From Arcticibacter tournemirensis (GTDB lineage: Bacteria; Bacteroidota; Bacteroidia; Sphingobacteriales; Sphingobacteriaceae): a stretch of 64,000 bases of DNA. Below, piece after piece: positions 43,298 to 52,726 of the stretch. How positions within the stretch are numbered: position 1 is the first letter of the stretch; every line of letters begins with the position of its first letter. Under the pieces are notes generated by a model, which searched no databases, was not told the DNA's origin, and saw only the letters and a program-made list of their open reading frames with translations. The stretch spans positions 1-64,000 of the forward strand of contig NZ_VFPL01000001.1 of assembly GCF_006716645.1 (NCBI RefSeq), written 5' to 3'. Position numbers and translations under genes: made by a program.

Positions 43298-44119
43298 ATG
43301 GAAAATAAAAAAGGTACAATAGCTATTCTCGGAAGCGGTAATATCGGACTTTCTCTTGCTAACGGCTTAGTAAAATCGGAATACTGCACAGCAGATAACA
43401 TCATTCTTACCAGAAGATCAATCCATCTTCTGAATGCAAAAGCAAAAGAAGGATTCAGGGTCACGGCCGACAATGCAGAGGCCGTTTCAGCCGCATCGGT
43501 TATTATTCTGGCAGTTCTTCCTCAGCAATTAAACGGTATGCTATCAGAAATCCAGCCCGTTATAGATCATGAAAAGCACCTCGTAATTTCTGTTATCTCA
43601 GGTGTCAGCTGTAAAGATATTAAAGCCAAGTTGGGAGAAAACGTTCAGGTAGTAAGGGTAATGCCCAATACAGCAATATCTATCGGTCAGTCTATGACCT
43701 GTATTGCATCTGACAATGCAGGCTACCTCAATATGGAAATCGTTACCGAAATGTTCGAAACTGTAGGCTCTGTAGTTCAGATCAACGAAGAATTAATGAC
43801 CTCCGCCACTGCTCTTTGTGCCTGCGGGATAGCTTTCTTTCTCAGAGCGATCAGGGCAGCCTCGCAGGGAGGCGTTGAGATTGGCTTTCATGCAGAAGAT
43901 GCGTTGAAAATGGCAGTACAAACGGCGAAAGGGGCAGCAGATCTCTTACTCCAGCACCATAGCCATCCAGAGCATGAAATCGATAAAGTAACCTCTCCTA
44001 AAGGCTGCACAATAGCCGGATTGAACGAAATGGAACATAACGGATTCAGCTCGTCGCTCATTAAAGGAATCAAGCTTTCCTCCATAAAAGCAGGTGGCCT
44101 CTACACTGAAGACAAATAG
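43298..44119 (+). CDS. proC: Pyrroline-5-carboxylate reductase
   Basis: The enzyme reduces pyrroline-5-carboxylate to proline with NAD(P)H. ATG 43298 gives 273 residues and MENKKGTIAILGSGNIGLSL at the N-terminus; the longer frame from 43244 only overlaps argB. The Rossmann loop GSGNIG, VRVMPNTAISIGQS, and the C-terminal domain with SPKGCTIAGLNEME are typical. Its place in the arginine operon ties proline and arginine synthesis together. An ornithine-derived substrate is possible. Confidence 0.92.
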   Translation: MENKKGTIAILGSGNIGLSLANGLVKSEYCTADNIILTRRSIHLLNAKAKEGFRVTADNAEAVSAASVIILAVLPQQLNGMLSEIQPVIDHEKHLVISVISGVSCKDIKAKLGENVQVVRVMPNTAISIGQSMTCIASDNAGYLNMEIVTEMFETVGSVVQINEELMTSATALCACGIAFFLRAIRAASQGGVEIGFHAEDALKMAVQTAKGAADLLLQHHSHPEHEIDKVTSPKGCTIAGLNEMEHNGFSSSLIKGIKLSSIKAGGLYTEDK

Positions 44120-44126
44120 ATTTGCT

Positions 44127-45188
44127 ATGAAGGATGTAGTTTTGGATAAGTTTACCGGATTACTGAAGAATCTCATTGCCACTCCGTCTTTCAGCAGGGA
44201 AGAGGATAAAACGGCCGGCATACTTGATGCCTTTCTGCAGGAACACGGAATAGCTACCAGCAGGAATCACAATAACGTATGGGCAAGGAATAAACACTTT
44301 GATGCCTCCAAACCTACTATCCTTCTTAACTCCCATCATGACACGGTAAAACCGAATGCTGGATATACCCGCGATCCTTTCTATCCCCATATTGAAGATG
44401 GCAAGTTATTCGGACTTGGCAGTAATGATGCAGGAGGATGCCTGGTCGCGCTTATAGCGGCCTTCATGTACTTTTACGAGAGGAACGATCTAACGTATAA
44501 TCTATGCCTTGCCGCTACGGCGGAGGAGGAGATTTCCGGAAAAAACGGCCTGGAACTCTTAGTCCCCGACCTTGGTCCTCTTGAGTTTGCTATTGTAGGC
44601 GAGCCTACGCTAACAAATCTGGCTATAGCCGAAAGAGGGTTGTTAGTGCTCGACTGTACTGTGCATGGAAAAGCTGGTCATGCCGCCCGGGAGGAAGGTG
44701 AAAATGCCATATACAAAGCAATAAAAGATATTGAATGGTTCAGAACGTTCAGGTTTCCCAAAGAATCTGAAATGTTCGGGCCCTTAAAAATGTCAGTAAC
44801 CGTTATAAATGCCGGCTCTCAGCATAACGTGGTACCTGCAATATGCAACTTTACAGTTGATGTTCGGGTAACAGATACCTACAAGAATGAAGAGGTGCTG
44901 GATATTATCAGGCAGCATGTCGCCTGCGAGGTGACAGCCCGGTCTACCAGACTAAAGCCCTCCTCTATTGATAAGGATCATCCGATTGTACGGGCTGGTG
45001 TAGCGCTTGGGAAAACTACTTACGGATCTCCAACTACCAGCGACCAGGCCTTGCTGAGTATCCCCTCGGTAAAGATAGGGCCAGGCGATTCGGCGCGTTC
45101 GCATACTGCTGACGAATTTATTTATGTGAACGAAATAAAGGAAGGTATTGAAGTGTATATTAAATTATTGGAAGAAGTGATATTATGA
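44127..45188 (+). CDS. argE: M20-family N-acyl-ornithine/citrulline deacylase
   Basis: A di-zinc hydrolase of 353 residues from ATG 44127 (the frame is open from 44094 but overlaps proC). Metal motifs: LNSHHDTVKP (His, Asp), GSNDAGG (bridging Asp), TAEEEISG (catalytic Glu and ligand), VGEPT and a late SHTADEFIYV. With an N-acyl-ornithine carbamoyltransferase in the cluster, the likely substrate is N-acyl-citrulline, yielding citrulline for ArgG. The dimerisation domain is GKAGHAAREEGENAI. The next gene overlaps by 4 bp (ATGA). Confidence 0.9.
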   Translation: MKDVVLDKFTGLLKNLIATPSFSREEDKTAGILDAFLQEHGIATSRNHNNVWARNKHFDASKPTILLNSHHDTVKPNAGYTRDPFYPHIEDGKLFGLGSNDAGGCLVALIAAFMYFYERNDLTYNLCLAATAEEEISGKNGLELLVPDLGPLEFAIVGEPTLTNLAIAERGLLVLDCTVHGKAGHAAREEGENAIYKAIKDIEWFRTFRFPKESEMFGPLKMSVTVINAGSQHNVVPAICNFTVDVRVTDTYKNEEVLDIIRQHVACEVTARSTRLKPSSIDKDHPIVRAGVALGKTTYGSPTTSDQALLSIPSVKIGPGDSARSHTADEFIYVNEIKEGIEVYIKLLEEVIL

Positions 45189-45772
45189 GGCCTTTGTTAA
45201 AGTCTGCTCTCACTAATGCTAAAGTAATTCTCCGACCTCTCGACGCAAAAGATGAGCCCCTGCTAAGACCCATAGCCGCTGAAAAAGAGCTTTGGGAGTA
45301 TGGTCTTTCCGATCTCTCGCTGCCAGGAAAACTTAGGCGTTATATTGAGAAAGCGCTTCAAGCAAGAGATGAAGGCACCTGTGCGGTATGGACGATCATA
45401 GATAGATCATCCGGGAATGTCGCAGGCTGTACAAGACTCGGAGAGATTTCCTGGGATGACGAGCGCGGACAGATAGGATGGACCTGGATAGGAAAAGACT
45501 TCCAGGGAACAGGGCTTAATAGGGCCGCTAAATATGAGATCCTCCGATTCGGGTTTGAAGTGCTGCGGCTAAACCGCATTGAACTAAAAGCCGACGAACG
45601 GAATATACGCTCCCGTAAAGCCATTCTTAACATCGGCGCTATTGAAGAAGGGACTTTAAGACAACATATGAAAACACATGACGGATTTCTGCGAAACACC
45701 GTATTTTACAGTATTTTGCGCTCTGAATGGCAGCATGTGAAAGAGGAGTTCTTCGGCGATCTAGATCTCTGA
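45185..45772 (+). CDS. GNAT N-acetyltransferase, RimJ/RimL-like
   Basis: The protein has 195 residues. The fold is that of RimJ/RimL acetyltransferases (NAKVILRPLDAKDEPLL, IGWTWIGKDFQGTGLNRAAK, LRLNRIELKADERNIRSRKA). The substrate is unknown; possibilities are a protein N-terminus or an amino acid or intermediate of this pathway. It overlaps argE by 4 bp, so it is co-translated with the arginine genes. It is unrelated in detail to the GNAT at 36878. Confidence 0.85.
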   Translation: MRPLLKSALTNAKVILRPLDAKDEPLLRPIAAEKELWEYGLSDLSLPGKLRRYIEKALQARDEGTCAVWTIIDRSSGNVAGCTRLGEISWDDERGQIGWTWIGKDFQGTGLNRAAKYEILRFGFEVLRLNRIELKADERNIRSRKAILNIGAIEEGTLRQHMKTHDGFLRNTVFYSILRSEWQHVKEEFFGDLDL

Positions 45773-45844
45773 AGTAATCATTATTCTTAAGACATAAATA
45801 ATACACGACTTGCGGTGGCCCTGCATGTCCAATCATAAATCAAA

Positions 45845-47179
45845 ATGAAGCTTTGGCAAAAAGATAAAGAAGTATCGAAATCGGTAGAGCAGTTTACAGT
45901 AGGTCACGACAGGGAACTTGATCTGTTCCTTGCCGCTGCAGACGTGCTTGGTTCTCTGGCACACACAAAAATGCTGGCTAGCATCAATTTACTGGAAGAA
46001 TCAGACCTTGTTCTGATCCAGAAAGAACTTAAGGTGATTTACAGGGATATTGAGGCTGGAAAGTTTTCGATTGAGGATGGGGTAGAAGATGTTCATTCCC
46101 AGGTGGAGCTGCTCCTTACCCAGCGTATCGGCGAGGCGGGCAAGAAGATCCATAGCGGCCGCTCGCGTAATGACCAGGTTCTTGTAGACCTCAAACTCTT
46201 TTTCCGGTCGGAGATAAAACATCTGACTGATAATATCGAAGTACTTTTTAAGCAGTTAATTAATCAGAGTGAAGAGCATAAAGATAAATTGCTTCCTGGT
46301 TATACACATCTTCAGATTGCCATGCCATCATCCTTTGGCCTTTGGTTTGGTGCCTATGCCGAAAGCCTGGCTGATGATATGGAATTACTACTGGCTGCCT
46401 GGAAAATTTGCAATAAAAACCCGCTGGGTTCAGCCGCCGGTTATGGCTCGTCCTTCCCTTTAAACCGTACAATGACAACGGAATTATTAGGCTTCGACAG
46501 CCTGAATTATAACGTGGTATATGCACAAATGGGAAGAGGAAAGACGGAAAGGATAATAGCTCAGGCCATGTCGTCGGTAGCAGCAACCCTTGCAAAACTT
46601 GCTATGGATGCGTGCCTGTTTATTAATCAGAACTTCGGCTTTATAAGCTTCCCCGACGAACTTACAACGGGGTCGAGTATAATGCCTCATAAGAAGAATC
46701 CCGATGTATTTGAACTGATACGTTCGAGATGCAATAAGATACAGGCACTTCCTACGGAAATAGCGATGATGACGGTTAATTTGCCTTCTGGCTACCATCG
46801 GGACCTACAGCTGTTGAAAGAAAACCTCTTCCCGGCGTTCCTCTCTCTAAATGAGTGCCTTGAAATGACCGCATATATGCTGCAGAATATCCGGATAAAA
46901 GAAGACATCCTCAAAGATCCAAAGTATGCCTACCTTTTCAGTGTAGAGGCTGTAAATGAGGAGGTGCTTAAAGGAATGCCTTTCAGGGAAGCATATAAGA
47001 AAATAGGGGCGGAAATCGAACGCGGCGAGTTTAAGGCCCCTGCTTCTGTACGTCATACCCATGAAGGAAGCGTCGGAAATCTTTGTAACCATGAGATTAG
47101 CTCAGCCTTCCAAAATACACTGTCGGCGTTCAATTTTAAAAAAGTAGAAGATGCCCTGAATAGTCTGGTTTCCGGGTAG
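45845..47179 (+). CDS. argH: Argininosuccinate lyase
   Basis: The enzyme splits argininosuccinate to arginine and fumarate. It has 444 residues. The superfamily signature GSSIMPHKKNPDVFELIR is present, with catalytic-loop region HSGRSRNDQV and GYTHLQIAMPSSFGLW. It completes the pathway from glutamate to arginine within this cluster. A 72-bp gap separates it from the preceding GNAT. Confidence 0.96.
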   Translation: MKLWQKDKEVSKSVEQFTVGHDRELDLFLAAADVLGSLAHTKMLASINLLEESDLVLIQKELKVIYRDIEAGKFSIEDGVEDVHSQVELLLTQRIGEAGKKIHSGRSRNDQVLVDLKLFFRSEIKHLTDNIEVLFKQLINQSEEHKDKLLPGYTHLQIAMPSSFGLWFGAYAESLADDMELLLAAWKICNKNPLGSAAGYGSSFPLNRTMTTELLGFDSLNYNVVYAQMGRGKTERIIAQAMSSVAATLAKLAMDACLFINQNFGFISFPDELTTGSSIMPHKKNPDVFELIRSRCNKIQALPTEIAMMTVNLPSGYHRDLQLLKENLFPAFLSLNECLEMTAYMLQNIRIKEDILKDPKYAYLFSVEAVNEEVLKGMPFREAYKKIGAEIERGEFKAPASVRHTHEGSVGNLCNHEISSAFQNTLSAFNFKKVEDALNSLVSG

Positions 47180-47232
47180 CGGAACACCGGTATATATCAA
47201 AGTTTTATTAAGTTTGACAAAAAGAAAATAGA

Positions 47233-48489
47233 ATGAGCGTTTCACGTCTGGCAAAAAATTTAAAAGGTTCTGAAATTATTAAGATCGCAGGAGAGATTAA
47301 TGAGTTAAAAAAGCAGGGGCAAAAAATTGCAAATCTAACGATCGGCGATTTTGACTCAACGATATTTCCAATACCTTCCGAGCTAAAAGAAGGTATAAAA
47401 AAAGCATACGACGAATATCAAACCAATTATCCGCCTGCCGACGGAATACCTGCGCTCAGGGAGAGCGTAAGCCTCTTTTTGAAAAACCGGTATTCATTAA
47501 CTATCGACACAAAGGAAATTCAGATTTCAAGCGGCTCGAGGCCATTGATTTATGCAACGTATCTTGCACTGGTTGACCCGGGAGATAAAGTAATATATCC
47601 GGCGCCTTCCTGGAATAATAACCATTATTGTGATCTTACCGGTGCGGAAGGTGTTGCTGTTGCTACCACCGCTGAAAATAATTTCATGCCTACGGCAGAC
47701 GACCTGCGGCCTCATATAAGCGACGCCACCCTGCTGGCACTTTGTTCGCCCCTAAACCCAACAGGAACGATGTTCTCAAAAAACGACCTTGAGGGTATCT
47801 GCGACCTTGTACTGGAGGAGAACAAAAGAAGAGGCACCGATCAGAAACCACTTTATATCCTTTACGACCAGATCTATTCGATGCTTACTTTCGGTAAGCA
47901 CGAACACTATAATCCGGTTACGTTACGCCCTGAAATCAAGGACTATGTCATTTACATTGATGGTGCCTCAAAATGCTTCGCGTCAACCGGCGTAAGGGTT
48001 GGATGGGGATTCGGTCCTGAAAAGGTGATAGACAAAATGCGAACAGTGATCATGCACATGGGTGCCTGGGCGCCTAAGCCCGAACAGGTTGCAATGGCTG
48101 CTTTCATCAGGGATAACACTGCAGTTGATAATTATCTTTCTGCATTCAAACAGAGAATTCAGGAAAGCCTCACAACGCTTTATGATTCATTTAAGCAGCT
48201 TAAGGCTGAAGGCTTTAATGTCGATGCCATAGAACCTATGGGCGCTATTTATCTGACTGTTAAGATTGATTATACTGGAAAAACAACGCCGGATGGACGC
48301 CTGCTAAAAAACAGTGATGATATTAACTTCTACCTGATAAACGAAGCAAAAGCGGCCTTTGTGCCATTTTCTGCGTTCGGAACGGACAATTCAGTAAACT
48401 GGTTCAGGGCCTCCGTAGGAGGTTGCTCACTTGAAGATATAAAAAGTATGCTGCCCAGGATTAAAGAGGCGCTAACGAAATTGAGTTAA
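47233..48489 (+). CDS. PLP-dependent aminotransferase, class I/II
   Basis: The protein has 418 residues and is of the aspartate-aminotransferase-like fold I type. Motifs: NYPPADGIPALRESVSLF, SSGSRPLIYATYLALVDPGD, SPLNPTGTMFS, YDQIYSMLTF, DGASKCFASTGVRVGWGFG (PLP lysine). Aspartate for ArgG would be a sensible product, but the substrate is not determined by sequence. It follows argH after 53 bp on the same strand and probably closes the operon, before a palindromic repeat tract. Confidence 0.88.
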   Translation: MSVSRLAKNLKGSEIIKIAGEINELKKQGQKIANLTIGDFDSTIFPIPSELKEGIKKAYDEYQTNYPPADGIPALRESVSLFLKNRYSLTIDTKEIQISSGSRPLIYATYLALVDPGDKVIYPAPSWNNNHYCDLTGAEGVAVATTAENNFMPTADDLRPHISDATLLALCSPLNPTGTMFSKNDLEGICDLVLEENKRRGTDQKPLYILYDQIYSMLTFGKHEHYNPVTLRPEIKDYVIYIDGASKCFASTGVRVGWGFGPEKVIDKMRTVIMHMGAWAPKPEQVAMAAFIRDNTAVDNYLSAFKQRIQESLTTLYDSFKQLKAEGFNVDAIEPMGAIYLTVKIDYTGKTTPDGRLLKNSDDINFYLINEAKAAFVPFSAFGTDNSVNWFRASVGGCSLEDIKSMLPRIKEALTKLS

Positions 48490-48494
48490 GTATT

Positions 48495-48578
48495 GAGAGT
48501 TGAAAGTTTAGAGTTGAAAGTTAAAGGTTTAAAGTAACTTTGAACCCTCAACTTTCAACTTTGAACCCTCAACTTTCA
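48495..48578. repeat. 84-bp heptamer palindrome between the arginine cluster and the LUD gene
   Basis: Twelve heptamers: GAGAGTT, GAAAGTT, TAGAGTT, GAAAGTT, AAAGGTT, TAAAGTA, then ACTTTGA, ACCCTCA, ACTTTCA, ACTTTGA, ACCCTCA, ACTTTCA. The right half is the reverse complement of the left with about 7 differences in 38. It contains no gene and fills the gap between two convergent genes. Confidence 0.88.
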
Positions 48579-48583
48579 GCTCC

Positions 48584-49219
48584 TCATCCTTCCAATAAAA
48601 ACACGATCAGTTCTTTAGGGCCATGGGCTCCGAGAACGAGCGTTTTTTCAATATCAGCAGTCCTGCTAGGTCCTGTTACTATCGACACCATAGAAGGAAT
48701 ATCTGAGCTATATCTGGCTTTTAACTGTTTAATTGCATCTTTAACGTCGAGCACCAATTGCGATGTATAAGCAACCACAATATGATGGGGGGGATAAATG
48801 CTTAAACGGCGGCCGGCGGCGTTACCATTCGAAAGCATGATACTTCCGTTTCGGGCTATCAGTGACTCACATAATGTAATACCAACCTCTGCCTGCATAA
48901 AATCGGTATTCGTACTGTAAAACGGAAACTCAAAATGAGAGAGTAATTCCTGGAGCGGCGGCTCCCAGCAATATATCTTCCGCCAGGCTTTCTCGTCGGC
49001 CAAAGTAAGCAGGTTCTCTATAAACTGGATTTCATCCTCGCAAAAAACAAACTTTCCCGCAACAAGACTAAGCTGCTCCGCAAACAGCACTTCCAGATAC
49101 CCGTCGTACTCTTCGTATAAAGGAGCTTCTTCAAGATTTGGATACGGACTGTCGCGCTTTTCAAGCAGCGCTTTCCGTATTTTTTTAAGCATTTTTTCTT
49201 TTGAAGTAGTATCTTTCAT
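48584..49219 (-). CDS. LUD-domain protein (LutC/YkgG-like)
   Basis: The protein has 211 residues and a single LUD domain: VGITLCESLIARNGSIMLS, PPHHIVVAYTSQLVLDVKDAI and SIVTGPSRTADIEKTLVLGAHGP. LutC is one of three lactate-oxidising proteins, but lutA and lutB are absent here. A lone copy next to ftsH is a recurrent arrangement in Bacteroidetes. Function is unknown. The start ATGAAAGATAC is similar to that of ftsH upstream. Confidence 0.85.
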   Translation of the reverse strand: MKDTTSKEKMLKKIRKALLEKRDSPYPNLEEAPLYEEYDGYLEVLFAEQLSLVAGKFVFCEDEIQFIENLLTLADEKAWRKIYCWEPPLQELLSHFEFPFYSTNTDFMQAEVGITLCESLIARNGSIMLSNGNAAGRRLSIYPPHHIVVAYTSQLVLDVKDAIKQLKARYSSDIPSMVSIVTGPSRTADIEKTLVLGAHGPKELIVFLLEG

Positions 49220-49271
49220 TTTTAGCTCCTGATTGCAAAAATCGTATATAAGAAATACAGTTCAAAGAAAA

Positions 49272-49294
49272 AGCCCCGGTTTTCGGGGCTTTTT
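49272..49294. terminator. Bidirectional intrinsic terminator after ftsH
   Basis: AGCCCCG (49272-49278) pairs with CGGGGCT (49284-49290) around a 5-nt loop, with A-run on one side and T-run on the other. It ends the ftsH transcript on the minus strand. Confidence 0.85.
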
Positions 49295-49315
49295 ACTTTA
49301 AATATTATCTAACTC

Positions 49316-51406
49316 TTATTCTTCCTGTGGTTCTCCGCTGCGCAAAGGCTCTGTTGAGTCACCTACAGGCTCGGGATGAAGGTTTTCAGCCACTACAGTT
49401 TGATTTCCGCTATCGTCGCCGTTAACGAATTCATCGTAAGTAGTACGCTGATTAAACGGCCGTTTTCCAAGGATTTCCTCAAGATCACTCTGGAAAAGAA
49501 TTTCCTTTTCGAGCAGTTTATTAGCCAATTTCTCCAGGCCTTCACGTTTATCAATAAGCAATTGCTTTGTACGGTCGTAAACCGAACCAATTAACGTGCG
49601 GACTTCAACATCAATAAGCTCAGCGGTTTTTTCCGAGTAAGGCTTATTGAACTGGTCCTGTTGATCATTGAACGAGATATTTCCAACCTTAGGATTCATT
49701 CCGTACATGGTGATCATTGCGTATGATAGCTTAGTAATACGTTCCAGGTCATTCTGTGCTCCGGTAGAAATCTTACTGAAAACAATGTCTTCCGCAACGC
49801 GACCGCCCATTGTCATACACATACCGTCAATAAGCTGTTCCGTAGTATAAAGGAACTGCTCCTTAGGTAAATATTGAGCATAGCCTAAAGCGGCCACACC
49901 ACGCGGTATAATGGAAACTTTTACCAAAGGATCGGCATGTTCCAAAAACCAGCCGGCAATAGCATGTCCTGCCTCGTGATAGGCAACAATCCGCTTTTCC
50001 TCCGGTGATATAATCTTGTTCTTTTTCTCCAAACCTCCGATCACACGGTCGATAGCATCCTGAAAGTCATGCATATCTACCGATTCTTTATTCCTTCTGG
50101 CAGCAATCAGGGCCGCTTCATTACACACGTTTGCAATCTCGGCGCCTGCAAAACCAGGAGTCTGAGCAGAAAGCTTTTTAGGATCTACTTCTTCCGCAAG
50201 TTTTATCGGCTTAAGGTGAACCTTAAATATTTGCTCGCGGCCAATTAAGTCTGGCTTATCAATAGAAATTTGCCTGTCAAAACGTCCGGGACGTAATAAC
50301 GCCGTGTCAAGAACGTCGGGGCGGTTTGTTGCGGCAAGAATAATAATCCCCGAATCAGTACCAAACCCATCCATCTCAACCAACAGCTGATTTAGAGTAT
50401 TCTCGCGTTCATCGTTACCTCCTACAATGTTATTCTTACCTCTGGCACGGCCAATGGCATCTATCTCGTCAATAAAGATGATACATGGAGCTTTGTCCTT
50501 TGCCTGACGGAATAAATCCCTCACTCTTGAGGCACCTACACCGACGAACATCTCAACGAAATCAGATCCTGACAATGAGAAGAAAGGAACCTGTGCTTCA
50601 CCTGCAACCGCTTTCGCGAGCAAAGTTTTACCAGTACCCGGAGACCCAACCAGCAATGCTCCTTTAGGTATCTTACCGCCGAGATTGGTATATTTCTTAG
50701 GATTCTTCAGGAAATCTACAATTTCCATTACTTCCTGTTTTGCCTCCTCAAGTCCGGCTACATCATTAAAGGTTACCGACACCTGCGATTCTTTATCAAA
50801 AAGAGTAGCCTTCGATTTTCCTATATTGAAGATCTGTCCGCCGGCTCCACCACCAGCTCCGCCACCCATCCGGCGCATAATAAATATCCAGAACCCGATC
50901 AGCAGAAGTACTGGCAGAATAATAGACATAAACCAGCTCGCCCAGAAATTCTCTCTGGTATCAGGAATCACCGGGGTTCTCTGGTTAGGCGGCAAGTCCT
51001 TTTCTGCCTCTCGTAATTTAGCCTCAAGAGCATCGAACGACCCGTCAGTAAACTTATACTGTGGACCATTTGCCGGCGACATACTGAAGTTATCGGGAGT
51101 ACGAACATCCTTATATTTAGGATCTTTTAATCTATCCTTTTTAATGTACACCTCCGCTACAATCAAATCATTGCTCTTGTAAGCTACAATCTTTTCGACA
51201 TCGCGTGGTCTTAACATTTCAGTTTCAAACTTCTGATAACTGATCTGCGTTATGTTCGAACTGTTAAACAGATACTGAACCGCAAATAATCCTATGATAA
51301 TTGCAGCATAAAGCCACATAATATTGAAGCGCGGAGGCTTAGGAACTATTTTTTTTCCGGTCTTCTTTCTGTAATTCTTTTTATTCTCGGTATCTATATC
51401 TTTCAT
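49316..51406 (-). CDS. ftsH: ATP-dependent zinc metalloprotease FtsH
   Basis: A membrane-bound AAA+ protease of 696 residues. It has two N-terminal membrane helices (about 28-47 and 158-178) around a periplasmic loop, and a Gly-rich linker (GGGAGGGAGG). The AAA domain has Walker A GSPGTGKT (254-261), the pore loop [15 protein letters not shown] and Walker [13 protein letters not shown]. The zinc protease motif is HEAGH. It degrades membrane and short-lived cytosolic proteins. It is downstream of rsfS on the minus strand. Confidence 0.97.
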   Translation of the reverse strand: MKDIDTENKKNYRKKTGKKIVPKPPRFNIMWLYAAIIIGLFAVQYLFNSSNITQISYQKFETEMLRPRDVEKIVAYKSNDLIVAEVYIKKDRLKDPKYKDVRTPDNFSMSPANGPQYKFTDGSFDALEAKLREAEKDLPPNQRTPVIPDTRENFWASWFMSIILPVLLLIGFWIFIMRRMGGGAGGGAGGQIFNIGKSKATLFDKESQVSVTFNDVAGLEEAKQEVMEIVDFLKNPKKYTNLGGKIPKGALLVGSPGTGKTLLAKAVAGEAQVPFFSLSGSDFVEMFVGVGASRVRDLFRQAKDKAPCIIFIDEIDAIGRARGKNNIVGGNDERENTLNQLLVEMDGFGTDSGIIILAATNRPDVLDTALLRPGRFDRQISIDKPDLIGREQIFKVHLKPIKLAEEVDPKKLSAQTPGFAGAEIANVCNEAALIAARRNKESVDMHDFQDAIDRVIGGLEKKNKIISPEEKRIVAYHEAGHAIAGWFLEHADPLVKVSIIPRGVAALGYAQYLPKEQFLYTTEQLIDGMCMTMGGRVAEDIVFSKISTGAQNDLERITKLSYAMITMYGMNPKVGNISFNDQQDQFNKPYSEKTAELIDVEVRTLIGSVYDRTKQLLIDKREGLEKLANKLLEKEILFQSDLEEILGKRPFNQRTTYDEFVNGDDSGNQTVVAENLHPEPVGDSTEPLRSGEPQEE

Positions 51407-51434
51407 TTTTTATCTTGATCATTAAACCTGCTTA

Positions 51435-51809
51435 TCAGGCACTCTGATAATATTTCATTTCGGCATCACCCCACAACTCTTCTATTCCATAGAACTGGCG
51501 TTTATCTGTCTTGAAAACATGTACTACCACATCAACATAGTCAAGGAGTATCCATTCTGCATGTTCCTGCCCCTCAATCCGGAAAGGCCATTGACCCGCC
51601 GCTTTGTAGACTTCCTCTTCCACACTTCGTGCTATTGCTTTAACCTGAGTTGCTGATTCGGCATGGCAAACTACAAAATAATCTGCAACCGAACTATGTA
51701 TATTTCTTAAATCGAGTCGTACGATTTCATTTCCTTTCTTTTCTTGAATTCCGTGTATTACAAGTTCAGAAATGTAGGTAGATTCATTAATAACTTTGTT
51801 TTTTACCAT
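51435..51809 (-). CDS. rsfS: Ribosome silencing factor RsfS
   Basis: The protein has 124 residues and belongs to the Iojap/DUF143 family. It binds uL14 and blocks subunit joining in starvation. Seen: VRLDLRNIHSSVADYFVVCHAES, WPFRIEGQEHAEWILLDYVDVVVHVF and FYGIEELWGDAE. It is the first gene before ftsH and divergent from birA with only 45 bp between. Confidence 0.95.
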   Translation of the reverse strand: MVKNKVINESTYISELVIHGIQEKKGNEIVRLDLRNIHSSVADYFVVCHAESATQVKAIARSVEEEVYKAAGQWPFRIEGQEHAEWILLDYVDVVVHVFKTDKRQFYGIEELWGDAEMKYYQSA

Positions 51810-51854
51810 TAAAAAAAATTAGTTTTGGATGAAATTAATTAGTATCCTTCTATT

Positions 51855-52628
51855 TTGCAAAATAACACTTTTTCGAGATTATTTGCCGGGCAAAAAATAA
51901 TTGCCTTACAGCGGGTTGATTCAACTAATAATTATTTAAAGAACTTATTGTCAAAATCCAAGCCATTAACTGAAGGTACTGTAATAATGGCAGAAGAACA
52001 ATTTGACGGACGGGGCCAGTTTAATAATAAATGGCTTAGTGAACCGGGTAAAAACTTAACGTTTAGTCTTCTTTTATATCCTTCTTTCATTAGTCCCAAT
52101 AGTCAATTCCTCCTTAACATAGCTGTAAGTATAGCTATTAACGATGTATTAACCGGAATTATTGGGCAAGAGTGCAAAATTAAATGGCCAAACGACATTA
52201 TCTTTGGAAACAACAAGCTGGGAGGTGTTTTAATAGAAAACATTTTAAGCGGCAAGCAATGGAAGTATGCCGTTATAGGAATTGGGATTAATGTTAATCA
52301 AACGAGTTTCTCCGAATCTATCAAAAATGTTACCTCGCTCAAAAAAATCACTGGTGCCTCTTATCCGCTAAACAACCTCCTGGCAGAATTATGTGCAGCA
52401 ATAGAAACAAGATACCGGGAGCTTAGGGATAATCAATGTGCACAACACTACGGCAGGTATGTTTCAAATCTTTACCGTTTAAATGAACCTCATAAATTTA
52501 TAACAGGCGAATCTGAAGTAATTGGTAAAATAACGGGCGTCGACCAGGGTGGCCGCCTGTTAGTAAAAGTGGGTGATGATATACATTCTTATGGACTAAA
52601 GGAAATCAGCTATGTGCAGGAACCTTAG
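51855..52628 (+). CDS. birA: Biotin--[acetyl-CoA-carboxylase] ligase
   Basis: The enzyme attaches biotin to the carboxyl-carrier protein. It has 257 residues, with a catalytic domain only and no repressor HTH. The start appears to be the TTG at 51855, since the family N-terminus QNNTFSRLFAGQ begins there and no in-frame ATG precedes it. Motifs: RVDSTNNYL, the biotinyl-AMP loop FDGRGQFNNKW, KWPNDIIF and GIGINVNQ. Confidence 0.93.
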   Translation: MQNNTFSRLFAGQKIIALQRVDSTNNYLKNLLSKSKPLTEGTVIMAEEQFDGRGQFNNKWLSEPGKNLTFSLLLYPSFISPNSQFLLNIAVSIAINDVLTGIIGQECKIKWPNDIIFGNNKLGGVLIENILSGKQWKYAVIGIGINVNQTSFSESIKNVTSLKKITGASYPLNNLLAELCAAIETRYRELRDNQCAQHYGRYVSNLYRLNEPHKFITGESEVIGKITGVDQGGRLLVKVGDDIHSYGLKEISYVQEP

Positions 52629-52726
52629 CAGAAAGTTAAAAATGATATTTGAAACCATTTTTAACATAACATATTTATATAAACTGAATAAACAGCCGTA
52701 TATTATTGCGTTTTAAAAAATCAATT

